A DNA stretch of 64,000 nt from Anseranas semipalmata (lineage: Eukaryota > Chordata > Aves > Anseriformes > Anseranatidae), in NCBI GenBank assembly GCA_013399115.1, contig VXAA01000915.1, positions 479,635 to 543,634 of the forward strand, written 5' to 3'. This document shows positions 1-12,330 of the stretch, one piece after another (position 1 is the first letter of the stretch; each line of letters opens with the position of its first letter). Position numbers and translations under genes: made by a program. The notes below the pieces were generated by a model. The model had not been told where the DNA came from, did no database searches, and saw nothing but the letters and a program-made list of their open reading frames with translations.

Positions 1-35
1 TTTTACATCTTCCAGTGTCTCTTCGAAAGGTCCAG
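1..35 (+). CDS. EPS15L1: EPS15L1 coding exon, 3' part only (cut by window edge)
   Basis: The window opens inside a coding exon of EPS15L1 (epidermal growth factor receptor substrate 15-like 1, Eps15R). Read from base 2 it gives FTSSSVSSKGP plus the first base of an Asp codon, ending at a strong donor (G|GTAAGA). Joined to the next exon it reads [18 protein letters not shown]. This agrees with what I recall of the human Eps15R C-terminal DPF region. The upstream EH domains and coiled coil lie outside the window. The exon's 5' boundary cannot be seen. Confidence 0.85.
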
Positions 36-388
36 GTAAGAAGAAAGTGGGTTTTGTTGTTGTTGTTTTTTTTTGTTTTTTTTTTTTTGTGAAGATGGAT
101 AAGTAGGTATCTCTTTATGAAAGAAAAATCAAATGTTAAAGTTGAGAATAAAGAAAGTGTATTGTGAACTGGTGGTAAATACCACTGTGCTCTTATTATG
201 ATTTATGAAGATTAAGACTTCGCATAAACTATACTCTTTTTTTTTTTTTCTCTTAACATCACTTAGCAGGGTAAAGTGCAAGTGTTGTTTAATCACCTAC
301 CTGGTTTTGTACTTTACTGGCAATAAGTTCTTCAGAATTCTTATGTATTATTTTAAATAAAATGATTTTTTTTCTGCATCTGTTTCAG
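36..388 (+). other. EPS15L1: EPS15L1 intron
   Basis: A 353-base intron from GTAAGA to TTTCAG. It is T-rich on the plus strand, with T-runs near 66-88 and 238-250 and a polypyrimidine tract before the acceptor. Nothing else was recognised. Confidence 0.8.
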
Positions 389-471
389 ATCCATTTGGAA
401 CATTGGATCCTTTTGGAAGTGGCACTTTCAGTAGTGGTGAGGGATTTGCAGACTTCAGTCAGATGTCAAAG
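389..471 (+). CDS. EPS15L1: EPS15L1 coding exon, DPF repeats
   Basis: An 83-base exon with acceptor TTTCAG and donor AAG|GTAAAG. It starts at phase 1, completing the split Asp codon, and encodes [19 protein letters not shown] then FADFSQMSK. Two DPF tripeptides are present; in Eps15 proteins DPF motifs bind the alpha-adaptin ear of AP-2. FADFS is a second conserved Eps15-family motif and recurs in the exon at 13891. The exon ends at phase 0, so it joins the 1920 exon in frame. Confidence 0.93.
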
Positions 472-1919
472 GTAAAGGTTACAAGGAAAGCAACTATCCT
501 TTTAAAAGAAATTATACTTTTTTTTTTTTTTTGAAGGGTGTGATATGATTGTAATTTTTGAACTGTCAACCCATTTTTTTCTGTTTTTGTTCTGATCCGT
601 CTCAGCAATTACTTAGCAAAGCATTATCCATGCATCTCGGCTACGGTGAAGTCTTATCAAGACCAGTAGATTCAAGGGAGGAAAATAAATTTTTCACATA
701 CATTTTCAAATACCAGAGGACCAAAAGAAATAACTTCTTATAAGCAAAAGGTAGTTATCCCAGATAAAGGAAGGTTGGACACAGCAGTATATTGCTAAGT
801 CCTGAGGTCTGCTTGGGTGCTGCATCTCTCATGGTATTCTAACTTTTCTTAAAATTCTCCCTGAATTTAGGAAAACAGAGAAGGGTGGAAAACGTTGTGT
901 GCTGACACGTCACAGCTTTGCACAGAATTGCTATTTCTTGGTTTATTGTTATAAACAGAGTATATAGGGTATTCTAAATAGAGCTATGTCCTTACCTCCT
1001 CATCTGAATAGTCGCAGTCTGCCGTTAGTTTTCTGAGACAGACTTGGAATTTACCGTTAAGATCAGTTGCCCAACTTTTTACATTTAGTCCCACAATAAC
1101 ACTTGAGCATTGTAGAGTAAATGTTAACTAGAAAATAGATTATCTTATCTTTTTGGCTAGTTAAACCTCTTGTATTTTTTTTACTAACTTTTCTTACTGT
1201 TTTTGTGGGGTTTTTAGATCTCCACTAGGTGGCAGCAGTCTTTACAAATATTGGTGTGTTTGGCTTGAGTTGGAAGTTTTAGTGCAGGTCTGTTTATGAG
1301 CCTTAGCTTTGCTTACAGAATTCCTCTTTTTAATTTCAGGATGATAAATTTTCCTGCATAACACAGTTTTTTGTGCCTTTTTTTAATCATTAAGAGAGTC
1401 TTTCACAAAAGCCAGCTGAATATAGGAAATATGTTAAAATGATATATTTTTAGAATTTTCCCTGAGCTTTTACTAAAATAAAACAAATAGGCATCTGTAA
1501 CTTAGAAGAGCTTAGAAAAAAAGCTGTCCATTCTGCTACTGTGTTTTTCCAGTTACTACTTTGTTTCACAGTTCTGTTTGTCATAGAGTGAAGGCCACAC
1601 TGTAGTGTGACTGTTCATTGCCAACTAATAAAAGCAGAGGTTTACTTCCTTTTATTTTTCTTATCAGCTTATTTTGCTAGGAGTAAAAGTTCTAGAAGTA
1701 CTTAAGTGATTAAGAGCATAAATATCTTTTAATCTTAATGAAATCCTAGCACCTTTGACAGTGGGTGCTAGCATCTTATGCCACTGACATAAAAACTGAG
1801 GACAGATTTACAGAATTGAAGTTAATGCTTTTCCAGGAGTTAACTTGTAGCCTTTGTGAAACAACAGATTTTCTGCAATGTGCTTACACTCTTTTTCTTC
1901 TCTTTTTTCTCTGTTGTAG
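472..1919 (+). other. EPS15L1: EPS15L1 intron carrying a CTCF-like site
   Basis: A 1448-base AT-rich intron. It holds a perfect match to the CTCF core at 1222-1235, listed separately. No repeats or further exons were recognised. Confidence 0.75.
1222..1235 (+). promoter_or_regulatory. CTCF core motif, forward orientation
   Basis: The bases CCACTAGGTGGCAG match the CTCF core CCASYAGRKGGCRS at every position. The site lies in an EPS15L1 intron. With the reverse-oriented match at 59622-59634 it forms a convergent pair around KLF2. Occupancy is inferred, not shown. Confidence 0.6.
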
Positions 1920-2052
1920 TCAGTAGCTTCAGACCCGTTCACCTCCTCTTTTGGAGGGATGGGATTCTCAGATGACCCTTTCAAAAGCAAATCAGACACA
2001 CCAGCATTACCACCGAAGAAAAATGTCCCTCCACGGCCCAAGCCACCTAGTG
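1920..2052 (+). CDS. EPS15L1: EPS15L1 coding exon, DPF and Crk-binding proline motif
   Basis: A 133-base exon, acceptor TTGTAG, donor AGTG|GTAAGG, entering at phase 0 and leaving one base of a split Gly codon. It encodes [20 protein letters not shown] then [15 protein letters not shown] and [10 protein letters not shown]. Two more DPF motifs are visible. PALPPK fits PxLPxK, the consensus for the first SH3 domain of Crk, a known partner of Eps15 and Eps15R. It is followed by a second proline-rich stretch, PPRPKPP. The region is an unstructured adaptor tail, not a catalytic domain. Confidence 0.93.
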
Positions 2053-5000
2053 GTAAGGAGGTTTTCCTTTTTAATAACCAGTTCCCCCAATTTACTGTAT
2101 ATTCTTGGAAATAAGGACAAGTTGAGGGTCTTCTTTCTCATCATCTTATATTTCAACCATGGAGGAAGGTATGAGATTATCAGTAAATTGGCAGGAATTG
2201 GCAGTAAACCAGACTGGAACTGACTGGAGATTCACCTTCAACTTGTTTCCCCTCCCTAGAGCTGATTTTTCAAAACATTCGGGTACCAGTGAAACTGTTT
2301 GAAGAACTGAAGCCGCTTTAGAGCTGTTAGTTTCAAGTCTACTTTTAATAGCAGTGGTATAGTTCAGTTAATATTAGCAGTGAACATTTAGTTGGCTTCA
2401 AAAAAAAAAAAAAAAAAAGAAAAGAAAACGATAAAAAAAAAGATCTGGATTCTGCATATGAATAGGCACATAATTTTGTACCAAACACATGGGTCAACAT
2501 CTAGAATTTGAAAGGTTGAGGATTGTCTACCTTTCTGCTGTTGCATTTTGGAGAAAAGCATGCACCCTGCACTCATCCTGTTTATAACGAGTATTGTTCT
2601 GACTGGTTTTGCAAACCGGTTGTGCTAGAACAAGCTCCTTGGATAACATGAAATAGTGCTGTCACAGGGGTGTCCCATAGATTGATCCCACGTTTGGAAA
2701 ATACTGTTTAATAGAACAGTTATAAGCAGACCATTGCAGCAGCATTAGTTTGTTGCTATTACCATGATTTTATTCCTCAAAAGATTATGAAGCACACTAA
2801 AACCTTGAAGTCAAATGATGAGGTTCTATATAGGTGAGTATTGATGAAAATTTGCCAGAAGATACTGTGGGATTGTGGAAAAGTTCTTGAAGCAGTCGGT
2901 TCCATGCTTGCTTTGTGTAAATATTTTCCACTATTGAGGTGATAGTAGTTTGAAAAAGACGTGAAATGTAATGTTGACAAATATCAACAAATAGGACACG
3001 TGAATAGAAGCAGAAGTATAAAAGCTGAAGGTAATCTCATTTGTCATCACAAATGCTGTTTTTTTTTCTTTATTTGGTTTTCAAGGGAAGTGTGTAAGTG
3101 ACCATCTTTTTCTTTTTAGGAAATATCTTCATAAAACAATTCAGTCTTTAAAGGTGCCTACATAGAGTTGAAAGAGTCAAATACTAAATACACCTGTATT
3201 ATCTCTTTCATGTGGTTTCTTTCTATTTTTTGTTTGAAATATGATTGTTCCTAGCAAATACAGTGTAATACTGGCAGCAAAAATGGGCAATACATTCCAT
3301 AGGACTGGCTCACCTACATATTTTTTGTTGTATTTGTGTCTCTCTTCATTCCCTCTTTTGTACATATTGAAGAATTTTGGATATTTAGCTTCAATAATTT
3401 GTTTTGAATTTAGATGTGTGCACTCAGCCTTTAATCAGTCTTTTCAAAAATTTGTTTAAATGTGTACTTCTCCCTCTCAGTGGGAGACACAATATTTGTA
3501 AGGTTCCGCTGCTCTACCAAAAGCAAATGTTGTTATGATAAAATAGACTGAGGAGGAAACAAAGCAGGTTTTTTTTAAAGCAAATGAGCCTCATGTGCTT
3601 ATGCAGTTATACTCCTCCCTTCCTTCCACACTAAAGCAATCTTCAGTGGTTACTTAAAGCATGAGAAATTTTATAGTAATATACTGCGATTCAAGCAAGA
3701 GATAGAAGCATACAAGTACGTGTTAGAAATGGGAACACTGCTCAGAAAACAAACAACAGAAAAGAAACTTCCGTTGTTTCTTACCTTTCTCATTGGTCTG
3801 TTTAATTAAAAAAAAAAAAAAAAAACAAGTATGCGATAAAGATCTTGCTGAAGGATGAATAAATGCTAGTTATTAGCAGACAAATCTGTAGGTTGCCTTT
3901 TTGTTCCCAGTTCATACTCGTTTTTGTAAAACTTGTTGAGGGGTGGGGGGGGCAGATCTTAATATTGCAGATTACTTGTGTGGCTTGCTTGTTTTTTCTT
4001 AGTCAGGTGCAACAGTTCTGACATGAAGCTTTACTTGTCCTCAACATTCTAAAATCAAGGAGAAAATACTAGTTAATATTTTTGCAGAGCATTAAAAGCT
4101 GGCTGATTTCCCATAGTAGTAGTTGAAAACTGCTAAGAAAATTCACCAGGGATTGTTCCTGATTCAGTGCTTTTCAACATTGAAAGTTTGTTAGGACTTA
4201 CGTGACATGCAAGCATTGTCTGATCTATCCATTGAGGTAGTGCAGCGTGTGCTGGCCAGTTGGGATGTGGCTGAAGTGTGCCACAGTTTCCCTTCTTACC
4301 CTCATGTCCGTGTTTTGTCCAGATGAACGAGAAGTTGTGTCTCGGGTATCATTTCTTCCTGAAGGCAAAGGCAGAGCTAACTTCTGGAACTGAACATGGG
4401 ACCAGGGAAACACTTCACACATAGCCTCTGTTAACGTTTTGTTGAGGGTCAGGTCAAAGGGCCTTCAGATGGACCTGCAGAAACCTGCAATAGGAGTGTG
4501 CAGCTCTCTCAAATAAGGGCCCTGGAGACGTTCTTCATACCATGCTTAAGGGAATATAAGTAGCAGGGTTGCTACTGAATCGTTGTTTCACCATATAAAT
4601 CCTGACCTGTAAACTGAAAGATTGGTTGTTTTTCTTTTTCCTTTTTTACTTTTTTTTTTTGTACTTGGTGGTTTTATTTCAAAGCTTGGACGTTGACAAG
4701 CAGCAATGATCTGATGACTGTGTTAGCAGATACTTCTGTTCACAGCTGTCTGTGGTTGTTATTATCTGGCAAGGATAGGCAAACACTGTGTGGCATGGAT
4801 TAGACACCCTTGAGATCCATATCTTTCCCTTCTCAAAAACTAAGGTTAGGAGAGGGGATAACAATCATGAGATTATTTCCTTAAAGTTGTATCTTAGGCT
4901 GAATCTCAGGCTTACGGTTGTTCTGTTCTTCATAAATCACTTTCCTTCTTTTTTACTCTCTTCTTTTCAAACCAAAATCTTCAAGATCTTTCAGATGTTT

Positions 5001-5633
5001 CTCAGTCTTAAACTGATCCTGGTTTGGTCCAAGAGAAATCTACTGTGTTTGTTTCTCTGATTAAATGCTCTTGTATTTTTTTCAGCATAACCATTTAAAG
5101 TACGGTCTTTAAAGAGGGTTGGAGGAAGGTTAATAAATGAGTGAATAAAAACAAAGAATGACAAGGAAGAGGTAGTTTAGAAGCAACAAGCCTGGATACA
5201 GGTGTACATCAAAGCTCCAACACACCTTTGCTAAATGCAAAGATTTGAAAAATCAGTATCTCTGTCCCTTACCTGGTTTAAGATTCTTTTTAGGCTAAGG
5301 AAGATCAGCTAAGAAAAAGCTCTTTAGCTACTCTGACCAGACTGTTCTAATCAAAATCCCCCAGGGAGTTTGTGCATGCTCTTTTTCTTCAGGAATGCAT
5401 TCATAGTCCATGAAGTTCCTAATGGACATCAGGTTTAGTACAGCCCCCCTGGGCTTGGCTGAAGGAATTTGATGTTCACCAGGTGGTATTGGACAACTTG
5501 AAGGTTTCTTCTGAGAGAGGTGGAAGTTTTCCTCTATTTATTGATGCTGTATTTTTAATAATGCTCGAAAAGCACAAAAAGGGTATCCAGATATAAGCAG
5601 GCCCGTGCTTTGCATAATGAGCTATGTATCTGT

Positions 5634-5661
5634 AAAAAAAAAAAATAATAATAATAATAAT
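5634..5661. repeat. Poly(A)/(AAT)n microsatellite
   Basis: A run of As passes directly into about six AAT units inside the large EPS15L1 intron. This is a simple repeat. Confidence 0.85.
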
Positions 5662-6865
5662 AGTGTGTATTGACGTACTTAAGCAAAGGTGCCCTGTGAC
5701 AGGGATCTAAATTCTAGTGCAAGTTATTTTCTCAAGCTGTCCTAAAAAACAGCTAAAGTTGTGTAGGTTTATAAATACATTTTATTTTCTATCATAAATC
5801 ATTCCATGTATTATTTAGCACTACAGAACTTCTAGTCATTTTGTATTTCTTATGCTAGTTCTTGGGTTTTGGAGAACTGTTGTCTGATCACGAATAAATA
5901 GTCAGAAAGAGATGATACACTGAAACCTGGCAGTTAAAATGGTCTTTGCAGGTTCTCACAGATTAACAATTATGTTTTCTGCCGTGAGCTGCAGATTGAA
6001 ATCAGTCAGAGTTCACCGCTAACTAGTTTCTAGGTAAAAGTTGTTGATTACAAAAAGAGAGAAACAGATTTTTTTTCTTTTTTTTTAAAGTACAGGAAGC
6101 TGCTGTGTGGGTGTCAGTGATTGGGTTATAAGTAAAATTCAATGCTCTAGTGCTTTGATCGTGGGACCTACTGCATTTGCCCCACCCTTACCCACTTCCT
6201 TTAAATGCAGCACCATGCATTCCACATTGCGGTTATAACAGTACTGTTAACCAGTGATATTAGTGGAAGAACCTTCACCACTAACCAGTGTGTAACCTTC
6301 AACCTCTTCTAAATTTTTATTGCTTGCTTATAGTGGTTTTGACCTTTTTAACCTTGAAAGAATATAAAAGTCCTAAAAGCGCAGGAAGAAATTGTACTTT
6401 GCAATTTCAGTGTGTTTTCTTCTTGCAATGATTATTTAATAAAAATAATTGTTTTATAACTTTAGCTTTTTTAGTCTGTGTAAGTCTTACAATTTATTTT
6501 AAATATACTGAATATTAGTAACTAATAGAGGTGGTCAGTATTGCACTAATAATGGATATCTTCAATGATAGCGTACTTTAAAAAAGTATGTATTGGTATT
6601 CCAAAGAAAAACTTAAATAGCAGAAAAATAGCATAATTTGGGTAATGAAAGGACTAAGTATTGAATTCCTCCCATGTAAAAAGGGAATTAGTGGATTTAC
6701 TTAGCTGCTATTTAAAATACAGGTATTAAAATAAATGATATTGGAAAGTTATTATTCCAGACTGCACGCAGTCAGTTCATCAAAGAACTTTGGCTTTGTT
6801 TTTTGATCCGTTTATTCTTTGTAGCTCTGATGTATTATGGAAACTGAATTTATAAATTGGCATTT

Positions 6866-6925
6866 CAGAGCCTAGTGGTTAACACCTCTGTCTTTGAGTT
6901 AAGGACTTAGATTCCGTTCTCACAT
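6866..6925 (+). mobile_element. Degenerate tRNA-headed SINE relic (MIR-like)
   Basis: AGCCTAGTGGT at 6869 resembles a pol III A box (TRGYNNAGTGG). GATTCCGTTCT at 6910 is a decayed B box (GGTTCGANTCC). The start-to-start spacing of 41 bases is close to that of the MIR head (about 44). Flanking sequence has decayed, so the 3' part cannot be traced. A tRNA pseudogene is the alternative. Confidence 0.4.
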
Positions 6926-9900
6926 GGTTTTTATGACAGGCCGTGTTTTTTGAAATGTCAAAATACTGCAAAAAGTCTTGAGAAGACAGAATAGGGGACT
7001 AACCAGCCTTCCTTAAATTAGTAAGTATGATTCTAATCCTTCAGAGATGCCTTGCTTGTGTGGAATCCCAAAAGACCTTAGTGCCAACACAAAGGTTTGC
7101 CCAGTATTTAATTTGAGTGACTAGAAATTATTATAATAATAATGATGATATTAGTAATAATAAATTTAACCAACCAGGGTGGTAGAGTTCAGTATTTGTA
7201 CCAAATGGCAAATTGCAAAACTGCTAAAAGTATTTTGCTGTTCCCAGCAATGAAGTCCATAAAGGCCCATGCTGACTTAAGCCAAATCTGACTGATCGAG
7301 TTCTATGTGACATTTTTTTTTCCATCTTGCCAGTTGGAAGATAAAGAGATCTAAATCTGCTGATGGTTTTAAAAACTGAGATGGGGTGGGGTCTTTAAGA
7401 TTTAGTAAAGATCTGTTAAGATTTCGAAGATCTTAATATCTTATTGAACTACTCTGAAAACTAGAAGCTTTTGAGCTATGCTCAAACCATGGGACTCCTT
7501 TTGTACCCCTGAACTATTTTAGATGCCTCACAGTACTCCTGTGCACAATCAGATTCTTAATGCTGTCAGCCACAGCTATGCTTGCACAAATCAGAGGGGC
7601 AGTGCAGGCAGCTCACAGAAAGACAATGTTTGTAGAGCCCTGTTCTGCTGCTGTCTGCCTTTGTATTTGATGCTTCCTCCTCCTTTATGTCCTTTATGAT
7701 AAATATAGTTCTTTTTCTATGTGTCACTTCTCTAAATTTAAGGCATTTTATGGTTTGACTGTTTTTACAATTTTAGACTTTTTCATCTGTAAAGCAGTAC
7801 AAGAGTACTGTCACTTCACATGGCCATGGACCTTATATTAACAGTTGTCAGGGAAGAAGAGAGCTTAGATCCTTGTTGCTTTTTGAGTTGCACATATAAA
7901 TGTTTTTGGCAGTGTTTGTGTGCCTACGCAATGTCCTCAATGTCTCAGTTAGATGAAAATGAAGACTTTACAGTTTGTTCAGTATCTCAGTTAAAAAAAA
8001 AAAAGCAACAACAAAAACAAACTTGCAACACAAACTCTGAATGCTTTGTGTGAATTTACTGATTTTTTTTCTTGAAGGAAAATCATGTCTGGCGAACAGT
8101 AAGTGTTTAAGCATATCACATATTTGTGGGCACTTTTTGGCCTGCATCATGTGCTACATCCCCAGTGTATGCATTTGCATAGAAATTTGCTGTATGTATT
8201 TAGTGAGATATTTTAAGAAGAAAGAAGCCATGCTAAATCTATTAGATTTAATCAGGAGTTATGAACAAAAGAAAGAATTCTGTTAAGCATTCAGTTTAAC
8301 TAGAGAAAAAAAAAATGAAAAGAATTCCCTTGCATTTGAACGTTTTTTTCTTTATTTGTATGAGCATATTCAAGTCATATGGATCACCTTTCAGTTTGGT
8401 CTAAAGGGGAGTATAGAGTACTGTTATTCATTACATGATTGCAGGAGTGTTTTGTTTATTTCTAAGTGGTACCGCACACCTGTTTCCTTAGAGCTTCTTG
8501 AGTCCCCAAGGTTATTCACGAGTAGCATGGTGCCTGTTCACCTTTATTTTTTCCTCTTCTGCAGCTGACTGTGAAAGATTCAGTCTCAAAGTTTGTGACT
8601 GACAGGAACAATTTTTTTTTTCATGCCTTCTAGAAGACCTGACAGTTGCATTAGAATACAGGCATCCCTTGTTGTTTAGGATAAATGACTCATGGGTGGA
8701 GCACCTGCCCCAGCCACAAACTAAAAATTCCATTCACGCTTTGATTCTGTTGTTTATGCTGATCTCTCACAGTAAAGATATTTCAGTACCGATTGTTGAA
8801 ACAGGTTGTTCAGAATCTGTTTCGGAACAGATCGTTAATCTGAATATATAACGATTTCTCTTCTAACCTTGCCTTTCCAGAAGTTTATAGGTTTAATAAT
8901 ATTTCTCTTAAGCTAAGGTGTTCAGAGTTACTGGCTAGCAAAAGGTGAGAATTTTGGAAATACTAAGCAAAAACAGTTTTGAGGTTGTTTTTTTTTTTTT
9001 TTTTGCATAGGAAAAATTCTTACTTCTGTTGCTAAAAATATATATTGTGATTTTGTGCAAACAACTTTATAGCCAAACAGTTGAGTTTGAAATACAGTGC
9101 AGAAAAAGCTCATATTGAGGACAAATACCTTTGAGTATTCTGTAGAAAATTGGTTTTAATTTAACTGACCTTCAGCTGGTAATAACTTTTTTCTGTAAGT
9201 TCCTAAAGCTCACAGTTTGTGAAAGTTTTATTCTACATCAGTGGAAGAGCTGGATAGCTTAACAGCATGGTGAAAAACATGCTGAGTAAGTTAGGAATGA
9301 TGAGATAAATTTGGTTAAGTGCCAAGGGAGAGATCTGCTGGGAGGCACCTTACACACTGCACAGTCTTCGAAGTTTTCTAGAGTAACACCTCCTCCAGCA
9401 TATACAAGATGTGTGAGGAAGCCTGGCATTACTTGTTCAGATATAATTGCAGGTATGGGCTTCACTTACACTATTGCTACTTGTCCTGCATAGCATGACT
9501 CTGACTTCTTAAAGCATATTTTTCACTTTAGAATGTTTCTTGGAAAGGACTACTTGTGTAGTGAAAGTTTAAAGCTGTGTCATCCCAACTCTGCCATGTT
9601 TGCCTGTCAGCATGCATAATACAGTCTTCAAACACATGAAAACATGCTGTTTCTTGTAATACAGTAAGATACTTTTCTAAGCAGAATGGTAGGATCATCC
9701 TTGAAACATGGAATACAGTGAAAACTATACATGTTTCATTTCATTGTTTCACTGTCAATATCTTGTAATGCAATAAGTCAAATTCTGTAATTGCATCCTA
9801 CCAGTGAGATTATATTGGCCTTGAACTATAGATCTCAACCCTCAAGTTTGCTGTAGGGTATGAAATTAGATAAACCCTTCACATGGGTGGAGTTCACTAT

Positions 9901-11649
9901 AAGTTAACAGCATTTGCTGTGGTAAACCATTTTGTTCATCATCTCTTTTTGCTGAAGTGAGTCCTCGGTGTGGTTTGGGTGCACCACTTGGGTAACTGCT
10001 GAAACTGCTGTGGTTTCAGAATAGGACCTGTTTTGCTTTTTTCTAAACTTTTTTCCCCTGAAACTATTAGCAGAAAAATCAAATAAGTAAGGGTTACAAC
10101 TGTTTGCCTGGGCTTTCATATCGCCGTACCTCAAAAATGTTAAGCAGTATCGTTATAAAACGTAGTATTTTTAGTCACCAATAAGTATAAGATTAATGGC
10201 ATCTCAGTTACTACTGATAGTATATTCTGCAATATTACAATTTTACAAATGTCCTTCAGTTCATTTGGTGACTTTTTAATGTGATTTTGTTTTTTTTTTT
10301 TTGCTTTACGTTAAAGAAATATTTTACCCGCCTTCTTGACATACTGAACTTAAATTATGCTTACTGCACTGGGGGACTCACATTTGGGGTAAGCCAGCAA
10401 GGATGTGTCATAAGAAGGAGAACTCTGGTGTCATTATTACTAATTTGTGGCCAATACATTAGTAAATTTGAACATCTAACTAAACGAAACAAACTTCTGC
10501 AAGGCCTCAAAACCATGTTTGCTGAGTGTGGCAAGATAAAACAGGCTATAAGCAACGTACAGAGTGGAGTGAAAGAGGGCTCATTGAGGACTCTGTCACG
10601 AGTGCTAGGATTGGCTTCTTCAGCGTGGGCACTGCCCCTAAATTTCTCTGCAAAAATAACCCAGATTTCATAAAGGTTGCCCTATTTCAGCTTTTCTTCA
10701 AAATAACAACATTAAAATCCTCTTCTATTCTTCAACATACAGAAGCTGAAGAAAATGGCACTCGGAACATAAAATGAAAATTTTCTATATTATTAGCAGT
10801 AACTCTAGCATTCATGGTGACATTTCCTCTACAGCAAAGTTATTCTTTTGTGATCTGTTCTAAAGATGAAGCACCAGAAACCCCTGATGCTCTCTGTTTA
10901 TGTTCTGAAACCACTAGGGGCTTTTGTGCAAAAACATTAAACAGGCCACCTAGGAAAAACAGCGTTTGCTGAGCAAATACGTTGCAAAACCTGCGTTCGT
11001 ATTAACAGTCACCAATTCCACAAAGTGGTTTCAGTAACAGAAGATGTAACCTATGAAAAGAGCAGCTTAAAATGGACCAATTTTTCCTCTGCCCATCAAA
11101 TCTGGTTTGGGACAATACAGGGGGGGGAGAACTTGCTTGCTATATCTGGCAATAGGGAAACAAGAAAAAAATGTAGGCTTGCTTTGCCTTGACCTAAAAT
11201 TAGAAATACAGATGCTTTAATTCTCTATGTAATTTAAAATTATTTGCTCTTTTATCTGGGGAATTACATTTAAAAGAATGCTGAGTTATTCATCTCTTAC
11301 CAGGTTTGTTTGGTTCCCTTACATTTGCATAGGTGTGACAGAAGGCGAGATCTCGTGGAGATGAGTGGGATGTGAATGCAGTAGAACGATTCCAGAGAAC
11401 AAAACATGGCTTCTGCTGATAGCAAAGGCAGTTTGAAACTCTAGTGAAGGAGGGTCCATGCTTGTGGGGAGAGCAAATGCTGCTGGTATTTCCTGTATGT
11501 TTTGCACTTCCTTCCATGAAGGACAAATCTTTGGTGTGATCTGCCAGTCTTTTAGGAGCCCCACGTGTAGTTGCTAATTTGGCTATCCCTACATCCTTGC
11601 CACATCTGTTAACCAGAATGGAGAGCACACTAAGCTGTGGAAAATAGTA

Positions 11650-12160
11650 CTGGAGTGAACTTTAGAGATCTTGTCTATCCTTCAGCTTCAACGCAGCTAA
11701 ACCAGTGTGGTTTCTAGATACTGTTTCTTGCAGCCCTTGGATATGATGATGGAATGCAGCAAATTCCCTAGCTAGTCTTGAGTATTCTTAAGTTTTTTAG
11801 AAATTTTAGCAGTTGTCTAATATAAATCTGTCTTCGTAAAATCTAAATCCAGTAGTCTTTCTTGGTGGAAGATTTGCAGACAAGACTGATCAGGTTCCTC
11901 CTGAATATTCTTAAGACTAAACAAATGCAGTTGTCTCCTGCTGCATGTCTCGTTTCCTACAGCTCTTTCTGTCTGCTGCTTCTCCTGAGGACTTTCCGAA
12001 CTTGCTTCACATTTTCCCTGGAGCGTAGTGCCAACAAGTGGTCACCATATTCTATCTGAGGCCCAAGCTGAGTGGAAGGATTATTTTTCCCATATAGGAT
12101 ACAACATTCTTACATATACATTCCAGTACGATGAATGCCTTCATGTAATATCCTAAGATT
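11650..12160 (-). mobile_element. Old CR1 LINE 3' fragment, antisense
   Basis: Several stretches follow the reverse complement of the avian CR1 3' region. The 3' end appears near 11660 (CTTTAGAGATCTTGTCTATCC, cf. the usual 'ctttagagatcatctagtcc'). Near 12040, CATATTCTATCTGAGGCCC followed by GCTGAGTGGAAGGATTA matches the usual 'agtactccagatgaggcctc...gctgagtagagggggaggatca'. It is heavily diverged with no open frame. The comparison is from memory; a RepeatMasker run would settle the family and boundaries. Confidence 0.6.
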
Positions 12161-12184
12161 CTATCACTGATCAGCAAGTCCTGA

Positions 12185-12330
12185 TCAGCTGGTGTTCAAG
12201 AAGCATTTGGACGATGCTCCTAGATATATGGTTAAACATTTAGCTTGCCCTGTGTGGAGTCAGGATTTGGTCTTGATAATCCTCATGGGTCCCTTCCAGC
12301 TCAGGATATTCAGTGATTCTATGAGATTGA
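12185..12330 (+). mobile_element. CR1 LINE 3' tail, sense
   Basis: GTGTTCAAGAAGCATTTGGAC, then GGTCTTGATAATCCTCATGG, GTCCCTTCCAGCTCAGGATA and a terminal GATTCTATGAG reproduce the order of the CR1 3' end, which normally closes with repeats of ATTCTATG. Only one such terminal unit remains. It lies next to the antisense fragment at 11650-12160, so the two CR1 3' ends point away from each other. Confidence 0.75.

Noticed and set aside
6866..6925. A functional tRNA gene
   Set aside because: The A/B box spacing, decayed B box and lack of pairing arms point to a SINE relic, not a working tRNA.
10910..10924. CCACTAGGGGCTT as another CTCF site
   Set aside because: One base short in the GGGGC core, so it does not align to the CTCF consensus beyond the first half.
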